IMG/VR virus record: IMGVR_UViG_3300019999_000034 | Coordinates: 1 to 32,381 of that record | Source: a virus | DNA: 32,381 bases | Strand: one strand, 5' to 3' | In this document: in pieces, positions 12,804 through 21,282 of the stretch | Position numbering within the stretch: position 1 is the first letter of the stretch | Layout of the letters: each line of letters starts with the position of its first letter | The notes under the pieces: model-generated | Told to the model about the DNA's origin: nothing | What the model saw: the letters and a program-made list of their open reading frames with translations, nothing else | The model's database searches: none | Program-made: the position numbers and the translations under genes

Positions 12804-13358
12804 ATGAGTCGGACTTATTTCAGGGATCTCGTCAACGAGCCGCTAGCGATAAACAACGCTTCGGTGACGTTGGCCGCCGGCACTGACACGATTCTTTTTC
12901 CAGCTGGTCAGATTGCGATTCAAAACTCCGACGTTAGGCCAGGGAAGGTTTGGAAGCTTACGGCGAGCGGCATAGTAACGACAGGCGTAACGGGAGCTTG
13001 GATCGTTACTCAGCGGTGGGGGCAACTTCTATCGAGCCCGAGCCTTGGCGTCGGCGGCCCAGCCACCTACAACACGCCAGGTAGTGAAACGAATACCGTC
13101 TTCATTATTGAAGCGTACTGGAAATGCGCCACCCTAGGTCTTGGAGGGGGCGCAAACTCTTCGGTCGTCGGCAACGGACTATTTATTGCGCCTGCGACAG
13201 GTACCGCTGGACAGACATGGATTCAGCCAATGGGCGGCGGGTCGGCGGTGACTTTTGATATCGCAACAGTAAACATCGCAGGCGCGCAGATTTCGATCAA
13301 TTCTGCAGTAGCAGGGTCTATCTTGATCACTATCGTGACCCTCGAAGCGCTGAATTAG
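12804..13358 (+). CDS. Appendage protein, paralogue A (184 aa)
   Basis: It starts MSRTYFRDLVNEPLAINNAS and carries QIAIQNSDVRPGKVWKLTA; the protein at 13700-14236 has the same landmarks (MSRQYFDDIPNEPL, QIAIPAADVRPGKVWRLTA). Both are beta-rich and end in similar short peptides (LEALN, LQSLN), so they come from a gene duplication. They probably form oligomeric virion fibres or collars. No named family recognised. Confidence 0.65.
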   Translation: MSRTYFRDLVNEPLAINNASVTLAAGTDTILFPAGQIAIQNSDVRPGKVWKLTASGIVTTGVTGAWIVTQRWGQLLSSPSLGVGGPATYNTPGSETNTVFIIEAYWKCATLGLGGGANSSVVGNGLFIAPATGTAGQTWIQPMGGGSAVTFDIATVNIAGAQISINSAVAGSILITIVTLEALN

Positions 13359-13370
13359 GAGCTAGATAAA

Positions 13371-13682
13371 ATGAGCAGTTCTATTATTATTACTATTCAT
13401 TTGGAAATTCCAGTTATATCACCTAGAGAAGTATTTAGGACTTTGACAATAGACATTAGGGATATCGCGCCAACAAAACCAGATTCTGTTGCCGTGCCGT
13501 CATTAGATGTTGTCAATCCTAGTGGAACTTATAGTTTTCACGGGTGGACGCTCACGATTGTTTATGCGGCTGATAATGATACAAACGGACTATCTGGAGT
13601 TGGATCTGGTAGCCCAGGCTTTCTAGATGTGAATTTAATTTATGAAAAGTCACTTACGATCGTGGACGGGACTGTTGCTTAA
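13371..13682 (+). CDS. AT-rich unknown protein inserted between paralogues (103 aa)
   Basis: The start is rich in Ile and strand-forming residues (SSSIIITIHLEIPVISPREV). GGAG lies upstream. By eye its DNA is markedly more AT-rich than both flanking genes, with many T/A third positions, suggesting separate acquisition. It has an Ig-like beta composition but no recognised family. Confidence 0.6.
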   Translation: MSSSIIITIHLEIPVISPREVFRTLTIDIRDIAPTKPDSVAVPSLDVVNPSGTYSFHGWTLTIVYAADNDTNGLSGVGSGSPGFLDVNLIYEKSLTIVDGTVA

Positions 13683-13699
13683 TCTAAAGGAGTGATTAT

Positions 13700-14236
13700 A
13701 TGTCCCGCCAATATTTCGACGATATTCCAAATGAGCCTCTCAATTCCGCGAATGCGGTAGTAAATTTCGCGACTTCGATTCAGGTGCTCTTCTTTAACAC
13801 GTCGCAGATCGCTATCCCGGCGGCTGATGTGCGGCCCGGTAAAGTCTGGCGCCTGACGGCGGCTGGAGACATTACGACACCGGCAGCTGGCACGCTGATT
13901 ATCACCCCTTGCTGGGGAGTAGGTACTACCGTGTCGCTAGGCGCCAGCTTGACGCAAAATTACGTTCCGTCAGTGACCGGCCCATGGTTCCTAAGCGCGC
14001 TCATGATGTGCCGTGCTGTCGGGCTCGCGGGTACCAATTCGACATTTGTAGCGAGGGGATCGTTTATTGGGCCAGGCGCCGTCGCCACGGCCAGCTCGGG
14101 AACGCAGATCACGTTTGGTGGCGCGGCATCCGCCGCATGCGACCCAACAGCTGGCGGGTTCCAAATCTGCATGACCTTCTCGGTGACGGCGGCTGCCATG
14201 ACGCCGCAGATCGTTTGCTTGCAAAGCCTGAACTAG
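13700..14236 (+). CDS. Appendage protein, paralogue B (178 aa)
   Basis: A paralogue of the 12804-13358 protein over its full length, most clearly at DVRPGKVWRLTA and the N-terminus. A strong AAAGGAG precedes the start. It is followed by the large tailspike, giving a duplicated order (spike, small proteins, A; then B, spike). Confidence 0.65.
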   Translation: MSRQYFDDIPNEPLNSANAVVNFATSIQVLFFNTSQIAIPAADVRPGKVWRLTAAGDITTPAAGTLIITPCWGVGTTVSLGASLTQNYVPSVTGPWFLSALMMCRAVGLAGTNSTFVARGSFIGPGAVATASSGTQITFGGAASAACDPTAGGFQICMTFSVTAAAMTPQIVCLQSLN

Positions 14237-14254
14237 CAAAAAGGGCGAGCCGCT

Positions 14255-17200
14255 ATGCCCTTTGTCCCCGGCGGCTCTACGCCTGTACAACCGTTTAAAT
14301 TCTTTACTGAGCCATCGGCATCGCCGCCCGCACGAACCTACTATGTTGACTCATCGATCGGGAGCGATTCCAACAACGGCCTAACCCCGGCGACGGCATG
14401 GCAGACTGTCACCAAGGTCAATGCGCAGACTTGGGCAGTTCCGGGCACAAAGGTTCTATTCCAAGGCGGCCAATCGTTCACTGGGCCGCTGACTCCGAGC
14501 AACGGCCTAACGACTGCCAACCCTCTTGTGTTCGGCTCGTTCGGAACGGGCAATGCGACGATCGCAGGTGGCTCAGGGGCGGGATTTCTTGCCCAGAACA
14601 TGGGCGGCATCACCGTCCAAGACTTAATTTTCACGGGGACGAGCACAACCACCAACACGGCCAACGGCGTTCAGTTCGACAATAGCCAAGCTGGCAATAC
14701 GACACTCTTTGGGATCTCGGTTCTCCGCTGCACAGTCAGTGGCTTTGGCATAAACGGAATTTTAGTTTCTGGAAGCACAGGAACTTCTGGGTTCAGTGGT
14801 GTCCTTATTGACGGGTGTACCGTCCACGACTGTACTGGTAATTATAGCGGTGGGAATGGTTCGTCTGGCATCTACGTTGCCTCTGCTCCAGGCTATGGAC
14901 TACTATTAAACGGGCGAGCGTCGCACTATAATGTAACCGTCCAGAACTGTCTGGCCTATAATCACGCCGGCAAGGCGGGCGCGACGAACTGGGTCGGTTC
15001 TGGAATAACCGTAACCCAGTCAAATAACGTCCTAATCCAGTTTTGTGCTGCGCACGATAATGGTGCGAATGGAAACTTTGCGAGTGGCGGTCCTGTCGGT
15101 ATTTGGGTGGCCGACGCCACAAATTGCACGATTCAATTCTGCGAATCATACAGCAATAAGACTGGGTCTACGGCTGACGGTGATGGCTTCGATCTTGATG
15201 GCGGCCTACAGAATGCCGTCATCCAGTACTGCTATTCTCACGATAATGTTGGTGCTGGGTATCAGCTCTATACCTATGACGACTCGACGATCCTACAAGA
15301 CACAAATAAGGTTATTAGATTCTGCATAAGTCAGAACGATAGCGCCACTATTGGCGGCTCTATCTCGCTCGGCAATGATAGCACCCGCGCTCAAGCATCG
15401 GAAATTTACAACAACACGGTATATGCCAGTGCAGGTCGCGGCCTGCTCGCCCTAGGCGGCGCGCACATATCTACCAATACCGGTCGTATCGCCAATAATA
15501 TATTCTATTCGACTAGCAACGTTCCGTTAATTGTAAATTTCGAGAATGACGGCAATCCGTCAAGTCTCGTTGTTGTCGGAAACGATTATTATAACACCGG
15601 CACATTCTCGATACGCTGGAATTCGACAACCTATACGACCTTCGCATCTTGGCAGACGGCGACTGGCCAAGAGAAAATCGCCACTGTTGATGTGCACCTT
15701 GCAGTTGATCCTCGCTTTGCGGCGCCGGGTACCGGCCCCACTGGGGTAGGCGGCTACAATCCTGGCTCCCTCCAGCAATCCTACATGCCTGGCTCGGGCT
15801 CGCCCGTCCTTGGCGCCGGACAGAATCTAAACTCGCTTTATTCGATCGTCACGGGTACTGTCGATTTCTTCGGCGCGCCTGTCCCGACGAGCGGTGGCCT
15901 TTATGCGGTTGGCGCATCTGACCTCGGCACTCTAAGCGGCCGCCATCCGAAGCCTATCGACTCAATTCTCAGCGCGTGGGTACCGCCGCCCTTCACAGTA
16001 TTGGAGGCGGCACAGACTTCGCAGGGTGTCGAGGCGGACAATCCGCCATTCTCGGTTGCGTCCTCGCTCGATAACCTTCAAGTCATCCTTGGCACGTGGC
16101 CGCAACAGCCGGTTACTCAGCAGCTATTCAAAGCCCAGACCTCGCAAGGAGTCGAGGTAGACCGGCCGACAACTAATAACGATGAGCTGGACAATAACCA
16201 GACGATCCTAGCCGCCTGGGTGCCTGACATGGCGCCCTATGCCTTCATCTCTAACCCCCGGCGCTTCATGGCGCCGTTTGCCGCGCCGCCTGTCGTTACC
16301 TTCGTCGCTAGCACCGACACGCCGATGATGCCGGTCTGGACGTGGTGGAACGCGCAGCCCGATCCGCTGCCGCACGTCCCGCAGTACCTGCCGATTCCGC
16401 CGCCGTCATTGGCGCAAAATTCGGCATATGGCGAGATTGTCCGCCAGCAAGATCCGTGGCAATACGCTTTCATTGGCGCCCAGCCATTTGGCGTCAAGGT
16501 GAGCGCAGCGACGCTACAGCAGCCTGCCCAGGTTAATTATCCTGGCCCGTCTGTTGACGAAATAACGACCCAGCCAGACGAGTGGGTTTATACCTTCATT
16601 GGCGGTAACCAGCCGTTCGAGCCGCCAAGCTTCCTAGTCCAGGCCATATCGGCTCCGCCCGTCCAGCCGCCTTTGTCGATGTGCGGCGTCGCCGATTTCT
16701 ACAGCGTCCTTAGTGCCTGGGCGCTAGCCGACCCATTGCCGACACTTCCAAAGCCGCTGAACCCGGCGCTTTTGGTGGTGCCGAACCCGCCGACGAGTGC
16801 GGGGCTGCTCGTCGATTTATACAATATCCTAATTTCGTGGCTGCCGTCCGACCATGGACCAATTCTCGGGCCGAAGCTTGCTCCGCCAACACCGCCGGCC
16901 ATCTTTCTGCCAAGCGGTCCGCAAGCTAGCCTCGACACAGTTCTCATCGGTTGGCTGCCAACACCGCCTGTCTTCGTCGCAGGTGCCATCACAGCGCTTG
17001 GCGTAGAGGTTGACCAGCCGCCGACATCAATTGCTGCGCTATGCGACTTGCATAGCATCCTCAATGCTTGGATCCCGCCTGACCCAGCGCCGCTGACGAA
17101 TGCCAAGCGGCCGCAAGGGACGCCTGTTAGTGCGCCGCCGCCCTATTCAGCGGTGGACTTCTACTCGGTTCTGGTGGCGTGGATTCCGCCACCGCCACAG

Positions 17201-18589
17201 CCTATCGTCAACCAGCAGCTCAACCCCGCCTTTGAAGCGGTTGCTGCAAATAACCCGCCATTCGCAGGGACAGCGCGCGCCACACAATCAGCCATCGTGG
17301 CATCTTGGGCGCCAGGTGACCCTGCGATCCAGACACAGAGATTCGCGCCGCAAGTTGCACCGATCGTTTCGTTTGTTCCTGCGCCGGCCCAGCACCTTGC
17401 CGAGCTAGTTGCCTGGCAGCCAGTATTTCAATTACCGACTTTACCGCCCAATCTGAATCCCGCCTTCGAGGCGGTTGCGGTCAACAATCCGCCATTTGGG
17501 ATTCCGCCGAAATGGCTCGACGTTGTCGAAGCCGCGTGGATTCCGCCGCCGCCGCAAGCGCCTGTCGGGACGAAGCTAAACCCGTTCTATTCGAACGTTC
17601 CTATTACGACGCCGCCGCCGTATTCGCATGCGACGCTCGATGTCGTTCTAGAGGCGTGGATTCCGCCACCGCCACAGCCACCTCTACCCGATCTTCTTCC
17701 GCCCTCAAGTCTAGCCGTTGCGGTCAATAACCCGCCGGTAGCAGCGCACAAGATCGACGCGGAGCTGGTCTCGTGGCTGCCGCCAGATCCACGCCCATAC
17801 TTCCCGCGATATCAAGTCCAAGGATTCTTCACACCGCAGATAGTCACGCCACACGCACAGGCGCAAGTCGATACGGTTCTGGTCTCATGGAGACCGCCAG
17901 ATCCCGCGCCAATCGTTGCGCGGAATAACTACCCGTCCTTATTATCGGTAGCCGTTAACAACCCGCCACCGTCTAGCCTATGTACGCTGGACGCGATAAT
18001 AGCGGCGTGGATTCCGCCGCCACCTGCGCCGGTTGTAAATGGCAATGTAAATGCGACTGCTGAGTCTGTTGCGCCAAGCCAGCCATTTACCAGGCTGCAC
18101 CAAGCTATCTTGCCGGCATGGACGCCGGCTGACTTACTACCGCAGCGTCAGTCGTTCATTCCGCAGGTAGCGGCGCCCGTCCTTTCGAATCGATCCGCGC
18201 TGCTCTCGACGCTGCTTGCATCGTGGCAGTCGCAAGATACTGCGCTGGTCTCGCGCGTCCAGGTAGCGCCATTACTCTCAGCGCCACATATGCCATGGAC
18301 GCAACGGCTAGATAGCATCCTGGCAGCCTGGGAGCCGGCCCTACAGCCGCAACTGCGCCGCCCCGCCGTCACCATAGGGGTGAAGGTCAGCAACCCGCCA
18401 TTTGGCATACCGCCGGCATGGCAAACTGGTGTACTGGAAGCTTGGATACCACCGCCTCCGGCGCCAGTACTCGGTAACAACAGCAATCCGCTGGTACAAT
18501 ACATACCGGCGTTTATCATCTTACTACAGGGCTCCGTTACGAAGATCGTACTTCTAAATGGCAGTGTGAATTTAAGACAGGGGCCATGA
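14255..18589 (+). CDS. Giant beta-helix tailspike with C-terminal AWIPPPP repeat domain (1444 aa)
   Basis: Residues 1-27 form a short head-binding-like leader (MPFVPGGSTPVQPF). Residues 28-560 are a right-handed beta-helix nearly parallel to the 10597-12261 protein. Residues 568 to about 1420 consist of about 22 repeats of 34-43 residues: LD..L.AWIPPPP.P.....LNP....VAVNNPPF. The last residues (IILLQGSVTKIVLLNG) are hydrophobic strands. The AWIPPPP core and NNPPF core alternate with variable loops. The repeats are degenerate, with different codons, so the expansion is old. It is probably a receptor-binding fibre in which the repeats form an extended stalk; this is inference. AAAAAGGGCGAG lies upstream of the start. 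Confidence 0.85.
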   Translation: MPFVPGGSTPVQPFKFFTEPSASPPARTYYVDSSIGSDSNNGLTPATAWQTVTKVNAQTWAVPGTKVLFQGGQSFTGPLTPSNGLTTANPLVFGSFGTGNATIAGGSGAGFLAQNMGGITVQDLIFTGTSTTTNTANGVQFDNSQAGNTTLFGISVLRCTVSGFGINGILVSGSTGTSGFSGVLIDGCTVHDCTGNYSGGNGSSGIYVASAPGYGLLLNGRASHYNVTVQNCLAYNHAGKAGATNWVGSGITVTQSNNVLIQFCAAHDNGANGNFASGGPVGIWVADATNCTIQFCESYSNKTGSTADGDGFDLDGGLQNAVIQYCYSHDNVGAGYQLYTYDDSTILQDTNKVIRFCISQNDSATIGGSISLGNDSTRAQASEIYNNTVYASAGRGLLALGGAHISTNTGRIANNIFYSTSNVPLIVNFENDGNPSSLVVVGNDYYNTGTFSIRWNSTTYTTFASWQTATGQEKIATVDVHLAVDPRFAAPGTGPTGVGGYNPGSLQQSYMPGSGSPVLGAGQNLNSLYSIVTGTVDFFGAPVPTSGGLYAVGASDLGTLSGRHPKPIDSILSAWVPPPFTVLEAAQTSQGVEADNPPFSVASSLDNLQVILGTWPQQPVTQQLFKAQTSQGVEVDRPTTNNDELDNNQTILAAWVPDMAPYAFISNPRRFMAPFAAPPVVTFVASTDTPMMPVWTWWNAQPDPLPHVPQYLPIPPPSLAQNSAYGEIVRQQDPWQYAFIGAQPFGVKVSAATLQQPAQVNYPGPSVDEITTQPDEWVYTFIGGNQPFEPPSFLVQAISAPPVQPPLSMCGVADFYSVLSAWALADPLPTLPKPLNPALLVVPNPPTSAGLLVDLYNILISWLPSDHGPILGPKLAPPTPPAIFLPSGPQASLDTVLIGWLPTPPVFVAGAITALGVEVDQPPTSIAALCDLHSILNAWIPPDPAPLTNAKRPQGTPVSAPPPYSAVDFYSVLVAWIPPPPQPIVNQQLNPAFEAVAANNPPFAGTARATQSAIVASWAPGDPAIQTQRFAPQVAPIVSFVPAPAQHLAELVAWQPVFQLPTLPPNLNPAFEAVAVNNPPFGIPPKWLDVVEAAWIPPPPQAPVGTKLNPFYSNVPITTPPPYSHATLDVVLEAWIPPPPQPPLPDLLPPSSLAVAVNNPPVAAHKIDAELVSWLPPDPRPYFPRYQVQGFFTPQIVTPHAQAQVDTVLVSWRPPDPAPIVARNNYPSLLSVAVNNPPPSSLCTLDAIIAAWIPPPPAPVVNGNVNATAESVAPSQPFTRLHQAILPAWTPADLLPQRQSFIPQVAAPVLSNRSALLSTLLASWQSQDTALVSRVQVAPLLSAPHMPWTQRLDSILAAWEPALQPQLRRPAVTIGVKVSNPPFGIPPAWQTGVLEAWIPPPPAPVLGNNSNPLVQYIPAFIILLQGSVTKIVLLNGSVNLRQGP
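15956..18510 (+). repeat. Coding tandem repeats, about 22 units of roughly 117 bp
   Basis: The units encode the AWIPPPP/NNPPF modules of the large spike. The best preserved units contain VDFYSVLVAWIPPPPQP (about 17155-17205), LDVVEAAWIPPPPQAP, LDVVLEAWIPPPPQPP and LDAIIAAWIPPPPAP. Units near both ends are more diverged (for example DPWQYAFIGAQPF). Boundaries are by eye. Confidence 0.8.
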
Positions 18590-18592
18590 TTC

Positions 18593-18958
18593 ATGTCACA
18601 GGTCTCCGCGCCGTTTAGTTCTTGCGATTTCTTAGTGTACGCAAATCGAACTGTAACTATCAGAATTTCGATCAGAGATAATAACTGTAACTGGCTGTTG
18701 CCGCCGTTCTCGACGGGCTATTTCGCGATCTCGCCATATGCGGGGCAGCCGTTTATTTTCGATCGGAACACGGGCGGCTCTAATGTTCGCTTTACGTCGC
18801 TTATCGCTGGCCAGTGGTACCTAGACGCAGATATCCTACCTACCGATACAATGACTTTGACGCCTGGTGCTTATTATTACGAAGCGCGTCTGGACTTCTC
18901 TGGCGGCCAATATGAGCTGAAGAGTGGCCTGTTTCTACTAAGATCAACATACATATAA
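18593..18958 (+). CDS. Small virion-associated beta protein (121 aa)
   Basis: It has TVTIRISIRDNNCNWLLPPF, then LTPGAYYYEARLDFSGGQYE and GLFLLRSTYI. The pattern of a beta-sandwich with 'PG.Y.YE.......G....L..G.' is common in phage baseplate or fibre-associated small proteins (BppU N-terminus-like). It follows the tailspike directly. The assignment is tentative. Confidence 0.6.
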   Translation: MSQVSAPFSSCDFLVYANRTVTIRISIRDNNCNWLLPPFSTGYFAISPYAGQPFIFDRNTGGSNVRFTSLIAGQWYLDADILPTDTMTLTPGAYYYEARLDFSGGQYELKSGLFLLRSTYI

Positions 18959-19010
18959 CCGTATAACGGTGTTGGAAAGCGGGTTGTTGTTGCTGATATA
19001 GGGGGGTGTG

Positions 19011-19478
19011 ATGAGATGGGGATCGACACTAATCATCGCTATAATTGCGTTCGGATTCTTGCCGTTAACCAACGCCAACGCGGTATGTCATGTTATTGAT
19101 ATATCGCGGACAGCGATTATTAAGCAAATAGGTGGCAAACAGACCAAGCAGCTTCTAAAGGTTTACCACACAGAAGGCTTCCGCTGCTATATTGGCAATC
19201 ATGGGTCATCATTCGGGCCATTTCAGTTGCATTATGGTGGACGCCATAATACCCGAGGCAATCGGGAAGCTGGAATGGGGGAAGTGTTTACCAGGCAGAC
19301 TGGCTTGAATGCTAGAAACCCAAGTTCAGTCCCGGCCCAAATCCGATTTATGAAGCGCTGGGGGCTTGCTCATGGCGGGTTCTCAAGCGAGATTTGGCAT
19401 GGTCTGCGCGGTCGGCATCACGTGCGCTATGCACATTCTCGGCATCACCGGCGTCATTCACATCATAGGTATGCATGA
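19011..19478 (+). CDS. Exported lysozyme/transglycosylase-like endolysin
   Basis: The N-terminus is a signal peptide (MRWGSTLIIAIIAFGFLPLT, cleavage near ANA-VC). TEGFRCYIGNHGSSFGPFQL at 54-73 matches the catalytic region of lysozyme-like transglycosylases: Glu55 as the acid, then the S-GPFQ(L)-H-Y-G substrate loop. The C-terminal 30 residues are very rich in Arg and His and could contact the outer membrane. GTG at 19008 directly precedes the ATG at 19011; GGGGGG lies upstream. It would degrade peptidoglycan at release, exported by the host Sec system. Its stop overlaps the next gene. Confidence 0.7.
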   Translation: MRWGSTLIIAIIAFGFLPLTNANAVCHVIDISRTAIIKQIGGKQTKQLLKVYHTEGFRCYIGNHGSSFGPFQLHYGGRHNTRGNREAGMGEVFTRQTGLNARNPSSVPAQIRFMKRWGLAHGGFSSEIWHGLRGRHHVRYAHSRHHRRHSHHRYA

Positions 19479-19669
19479 TGGAAAGTGTGATCCTACTAGT
19501 TACGGTTTGTTTTTCTGGCGCATGCCATGATGTTCGACTACCGTTCGATGTGAGTGTGCAGACTTGCCAAAGCGTCGCGGAAGAATCTATCGCTGGATGG
19601 GTGCATGATCATCCGGGGTACACTGTGACGAAATGGCACTGTGTAGAACCAGGCGATGACGACTTGTAA
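19475..19669 (+). CDS. Small exported protein, HPG(Y/W)T..(K/R)W.C family
   Basis: A short hydrophobic N-terminus (ESVILLVTVCFSGACHDVRL) leads to conserved-looking Cys (ACHD, QTCQ, WHC) and IAGWVHDHPGYTVTKWHC. I recall similar tiny proteins in rhizobial genomes and phages with WV..HP.W.I.(R/K)W.C; their function is unknown. It starts by overlap with the lysozyme gene, so it may be periplasmic and act in lysis. Confidence 0.6.
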   Translation: MMESVILLVTVCFSGACHDVRLPFDVSVQTCQSVAEESIAGWVHDHPGYTVTKWHCVEPGDDDL

Positions 19670-19681
19670 CGAGCTAGCATC

Positions 19682-19798
19682 ATGGACGCAATCTTAAACG
19701 TCGTTGCAGACATGGTTGACTGGGTGCACTCGCATTTTCATATTATATTCTCGGTTATGTTCGGCCTGATTATTACTGCTTTGTTCGGACCAAAATAG
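19682..19798 (+). CDS. Holin-like single-span membrane protein (38 aa)
   Basis: MDAILNVVADMVDWVHSHFH, then IIFSVMFGLIITALFGPK: an amphipathic start and one hydrophobic helix. It lies three genes after the signal-peptide-bearing lysozyme, where a pinholin-like protein would fit. No family recognised and no strong ribosome site. Confidence 0.45.
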   Translation: MDAILNVVADMVDWVHSHFHIIFSVMFGLIITALFGPK

Positions 19799-19809
19799 CG
19801 AGAAGCAAG

Positions 19810-20112
19810 ATGGCCTTCTATCCGGGTCAGCAGGTCGTGTGCGTGAACGCGCGCATAATACCGGGCGCCAATAATTGGTATATTCATATGCTGGAGGAGA
19901 AGAATGTTTATACGATCCGTGAAGTTGTGGAGCATGAGAAATATACGCCAACCGGTTATGGCGTGCGCCTAGAAAACATATGGCTGCCGAAATGCGATGT
20001 AACCCAAAGTGAAGAAACATGGCATCCTGAACGCTTCCGGCCATGCGTAAAGACTAATATCAGCGTATTCACGGAGATGCTTACGAAAATACCGGATAGG
20101 GCTGACGCATGA
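19810..20112 (+). CDS. Conserved small phage protein, 'GQQVVCV...YTIR...RFRP' type (100 aa)
   Basis: The opening YPGQQVVCVNAR, the middle KNVYTIREV and the end WHPERFRPCVKTNISVFTEM follow a pattern I associate with small proteins common in alphaproteobacterial prophages (RFRP....TDIS.F..ML). The role is unknown; it looks like a small soluble barrel. Its stop overlaps the next ATG. Confidence 0.65.
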   Translation: MAFYPGQQVVCVNARIIPGANNWYIHMLEEKNVYTIREVVEHEKYTPTGYGVRLENIWLPKCDVTQSEETWHPERFRPCVKTNISVFTEMLTKIPDRADA

Positions 20113-20294
20113 AGATACGCGCCCCTCGCCCAAGTGACGCTATATGGATCGGATTAGGCTTAATTATGTTTGGTGCGCTGCATATGATATTTGCGCCTGA
20201 TCCAGTTGTGCCGTGTCCAGAAGATTCTAGTTGCGATCAGGCTAGTCTGCCGTCGTCAGTCTTTTTTGATGCGGCTTCGGAGATAGTTCACTAA
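20109..20294 (+). CDS. Small membrane-anchored protein (61 aa)
   Basis: One hydrophobic helix (AIWIGLGLIMFGALHMIF) is followed by a polar tail with two Cys (VVPCPEDSSCDQ), probably periplasmic. The ATGA overlap fixes the start. Function unknown. Confidence 0.55.
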   Translation: MKIRAPRPSDAIWIGLGLIMFGALHMIFAPDPVVPCPEDSSCDQASLPSSVFFDAASEIVH

Positions 20295-20312
20295 CACGAG
20301 AAGACGGTTCAT

Positions 20313-21272
20313 ATGAGACACGCAAAGCTGCACATTGTGACGGCCGTGTCCAACCCGATACGCTGGAAATCGCGCATTGCTTTGACGCGCGCTGCTATTG
20401 GATCATGGCTTAGCGAACCGCAGGTAGACATCACGATAGTAGAATGTGCGTATGGTGCAGGTGATTATGAACTAGACGACATGGGTGAGCATGAGCGCAT
20501 CACCCATGTGCCGGTGCGCGCTACGACGATGGCGTGGTCGAAAGAGAACCTTCTAAATATAGGGATGTCACGTCTTCCACACTGCGCTGATTATGTTGCA
20601 TTTTTCGACGCCGATATAATTTTTCGTAAAAGCGGCTGGGCGCACGAGGCACTCAAGGATCTGCAATTATATCCGGTCATCCAGCCATGGAAGACATGCT
20701 ACGATCTCGGCCCGAATGACGAACATTTAGCGTCGTTCCAATCCTTTGCGTCGCTCTATCACAAGGGCAGCAAGGTTATTCCTAGGTTTGATCCTACCAC
20801 GCTAACGCTAACCAATAGCCCATACGCCTATCCACACCCTGGCTATTGTTGGGCATGGCAGCTTGGCGTGCTAGGCCGCATTGGTGGGCTGTTTGAATAC
20901 GGAGCGTGCGGTGCTGCCGATCACCATATGGCTCTTGCGCTGATCGGCAAATCTAATGCGTCCTTACCACATGGGATTAACGCAGACTATGTGAAATTCC
21001 TAAAGGCGTGGGAGTCTCGCGCCTTGGCGCAGGTTAATAAGAAACTAGGGTTTTGCCACCAGACGATCGAACATCCCTATCATGGTCGGAAGTGCGATAG
21101 GAGATACAACTGGCGATGGCGAGTGCTACTTGATAACGATTTCAATCCAATTACCGACCTAAAGACTAATCAGTATGGCGTAATTGAATGGGCCGGGAAT
21201 AAGCCGGATCTAGAACGCCTGTGGGATAATTATATGCGTGATCGTCAGGAAGACTGCAACGTCACATCTTAG
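20313..21272 (+). CDS. GT-A type glycosyltransferase (319 aa)
   Basis: The N-terminal nucleotide-sugar binding half ends in YVAFFDADIIFR with the metal-binding D-A-D at 99-101. The acceptor half shows PHPGYCWAWQLGVLGRIGGL followed by GAADHHMALAL, equivalent to the G..(W/F)A....G.IGG..E..GG.D.D pattern of galactosyltransferase-like families. It may glycosylate phage DNA, a virion protein or the host surface (seroconversion); its position among lysis and envelope genes favours the last two. It is soluble, with no membrane segment. GAGAAGACGG lies upstream. Confidence 0.8.
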   Translation: MRHAKLHIVTAVSNPIRWKSRIALTRAAIGSWLSEPQVDITIVECAYGAGDYELDDMGEHERITHVPVRATTMAWSKENLLNIGMSRLPHCADYVAFFDADIIFRKSGWAHEALKDLQLYPVIQPWKTCYDLGPNDEHLASFQSFASLYHKGSKVIPRFDPTTLTLTNSPYAYPHPGYCWAWQLGVLGRIGGLFEYGACGAADHHMALALIGKSNASLPHGINADYVKFLKAWESRALAQVNKKLGFCHQTIEHPYHGRKCDRRYNWRWRVLLDNDFNPITDLKTNQYGVIEWAGNKPDLERLWDNYMRDRQEDCNVTS

Positions 21273-21282
21273 GGAGTACGGA

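Noticed and set aside
14255-18589. Diversity-generating retroelement acting on the spikes
   Set aside because: No reverse transcriptase or template repeat is visible in the window, and differences between the two spikes are spread over the whole helix.
18959-18974. Terminator after the gene at 18593-18958 (ACCGT / ACGGT)
   Set aside because: The stem is 5 bp with a 3-base loop and no T run follows.
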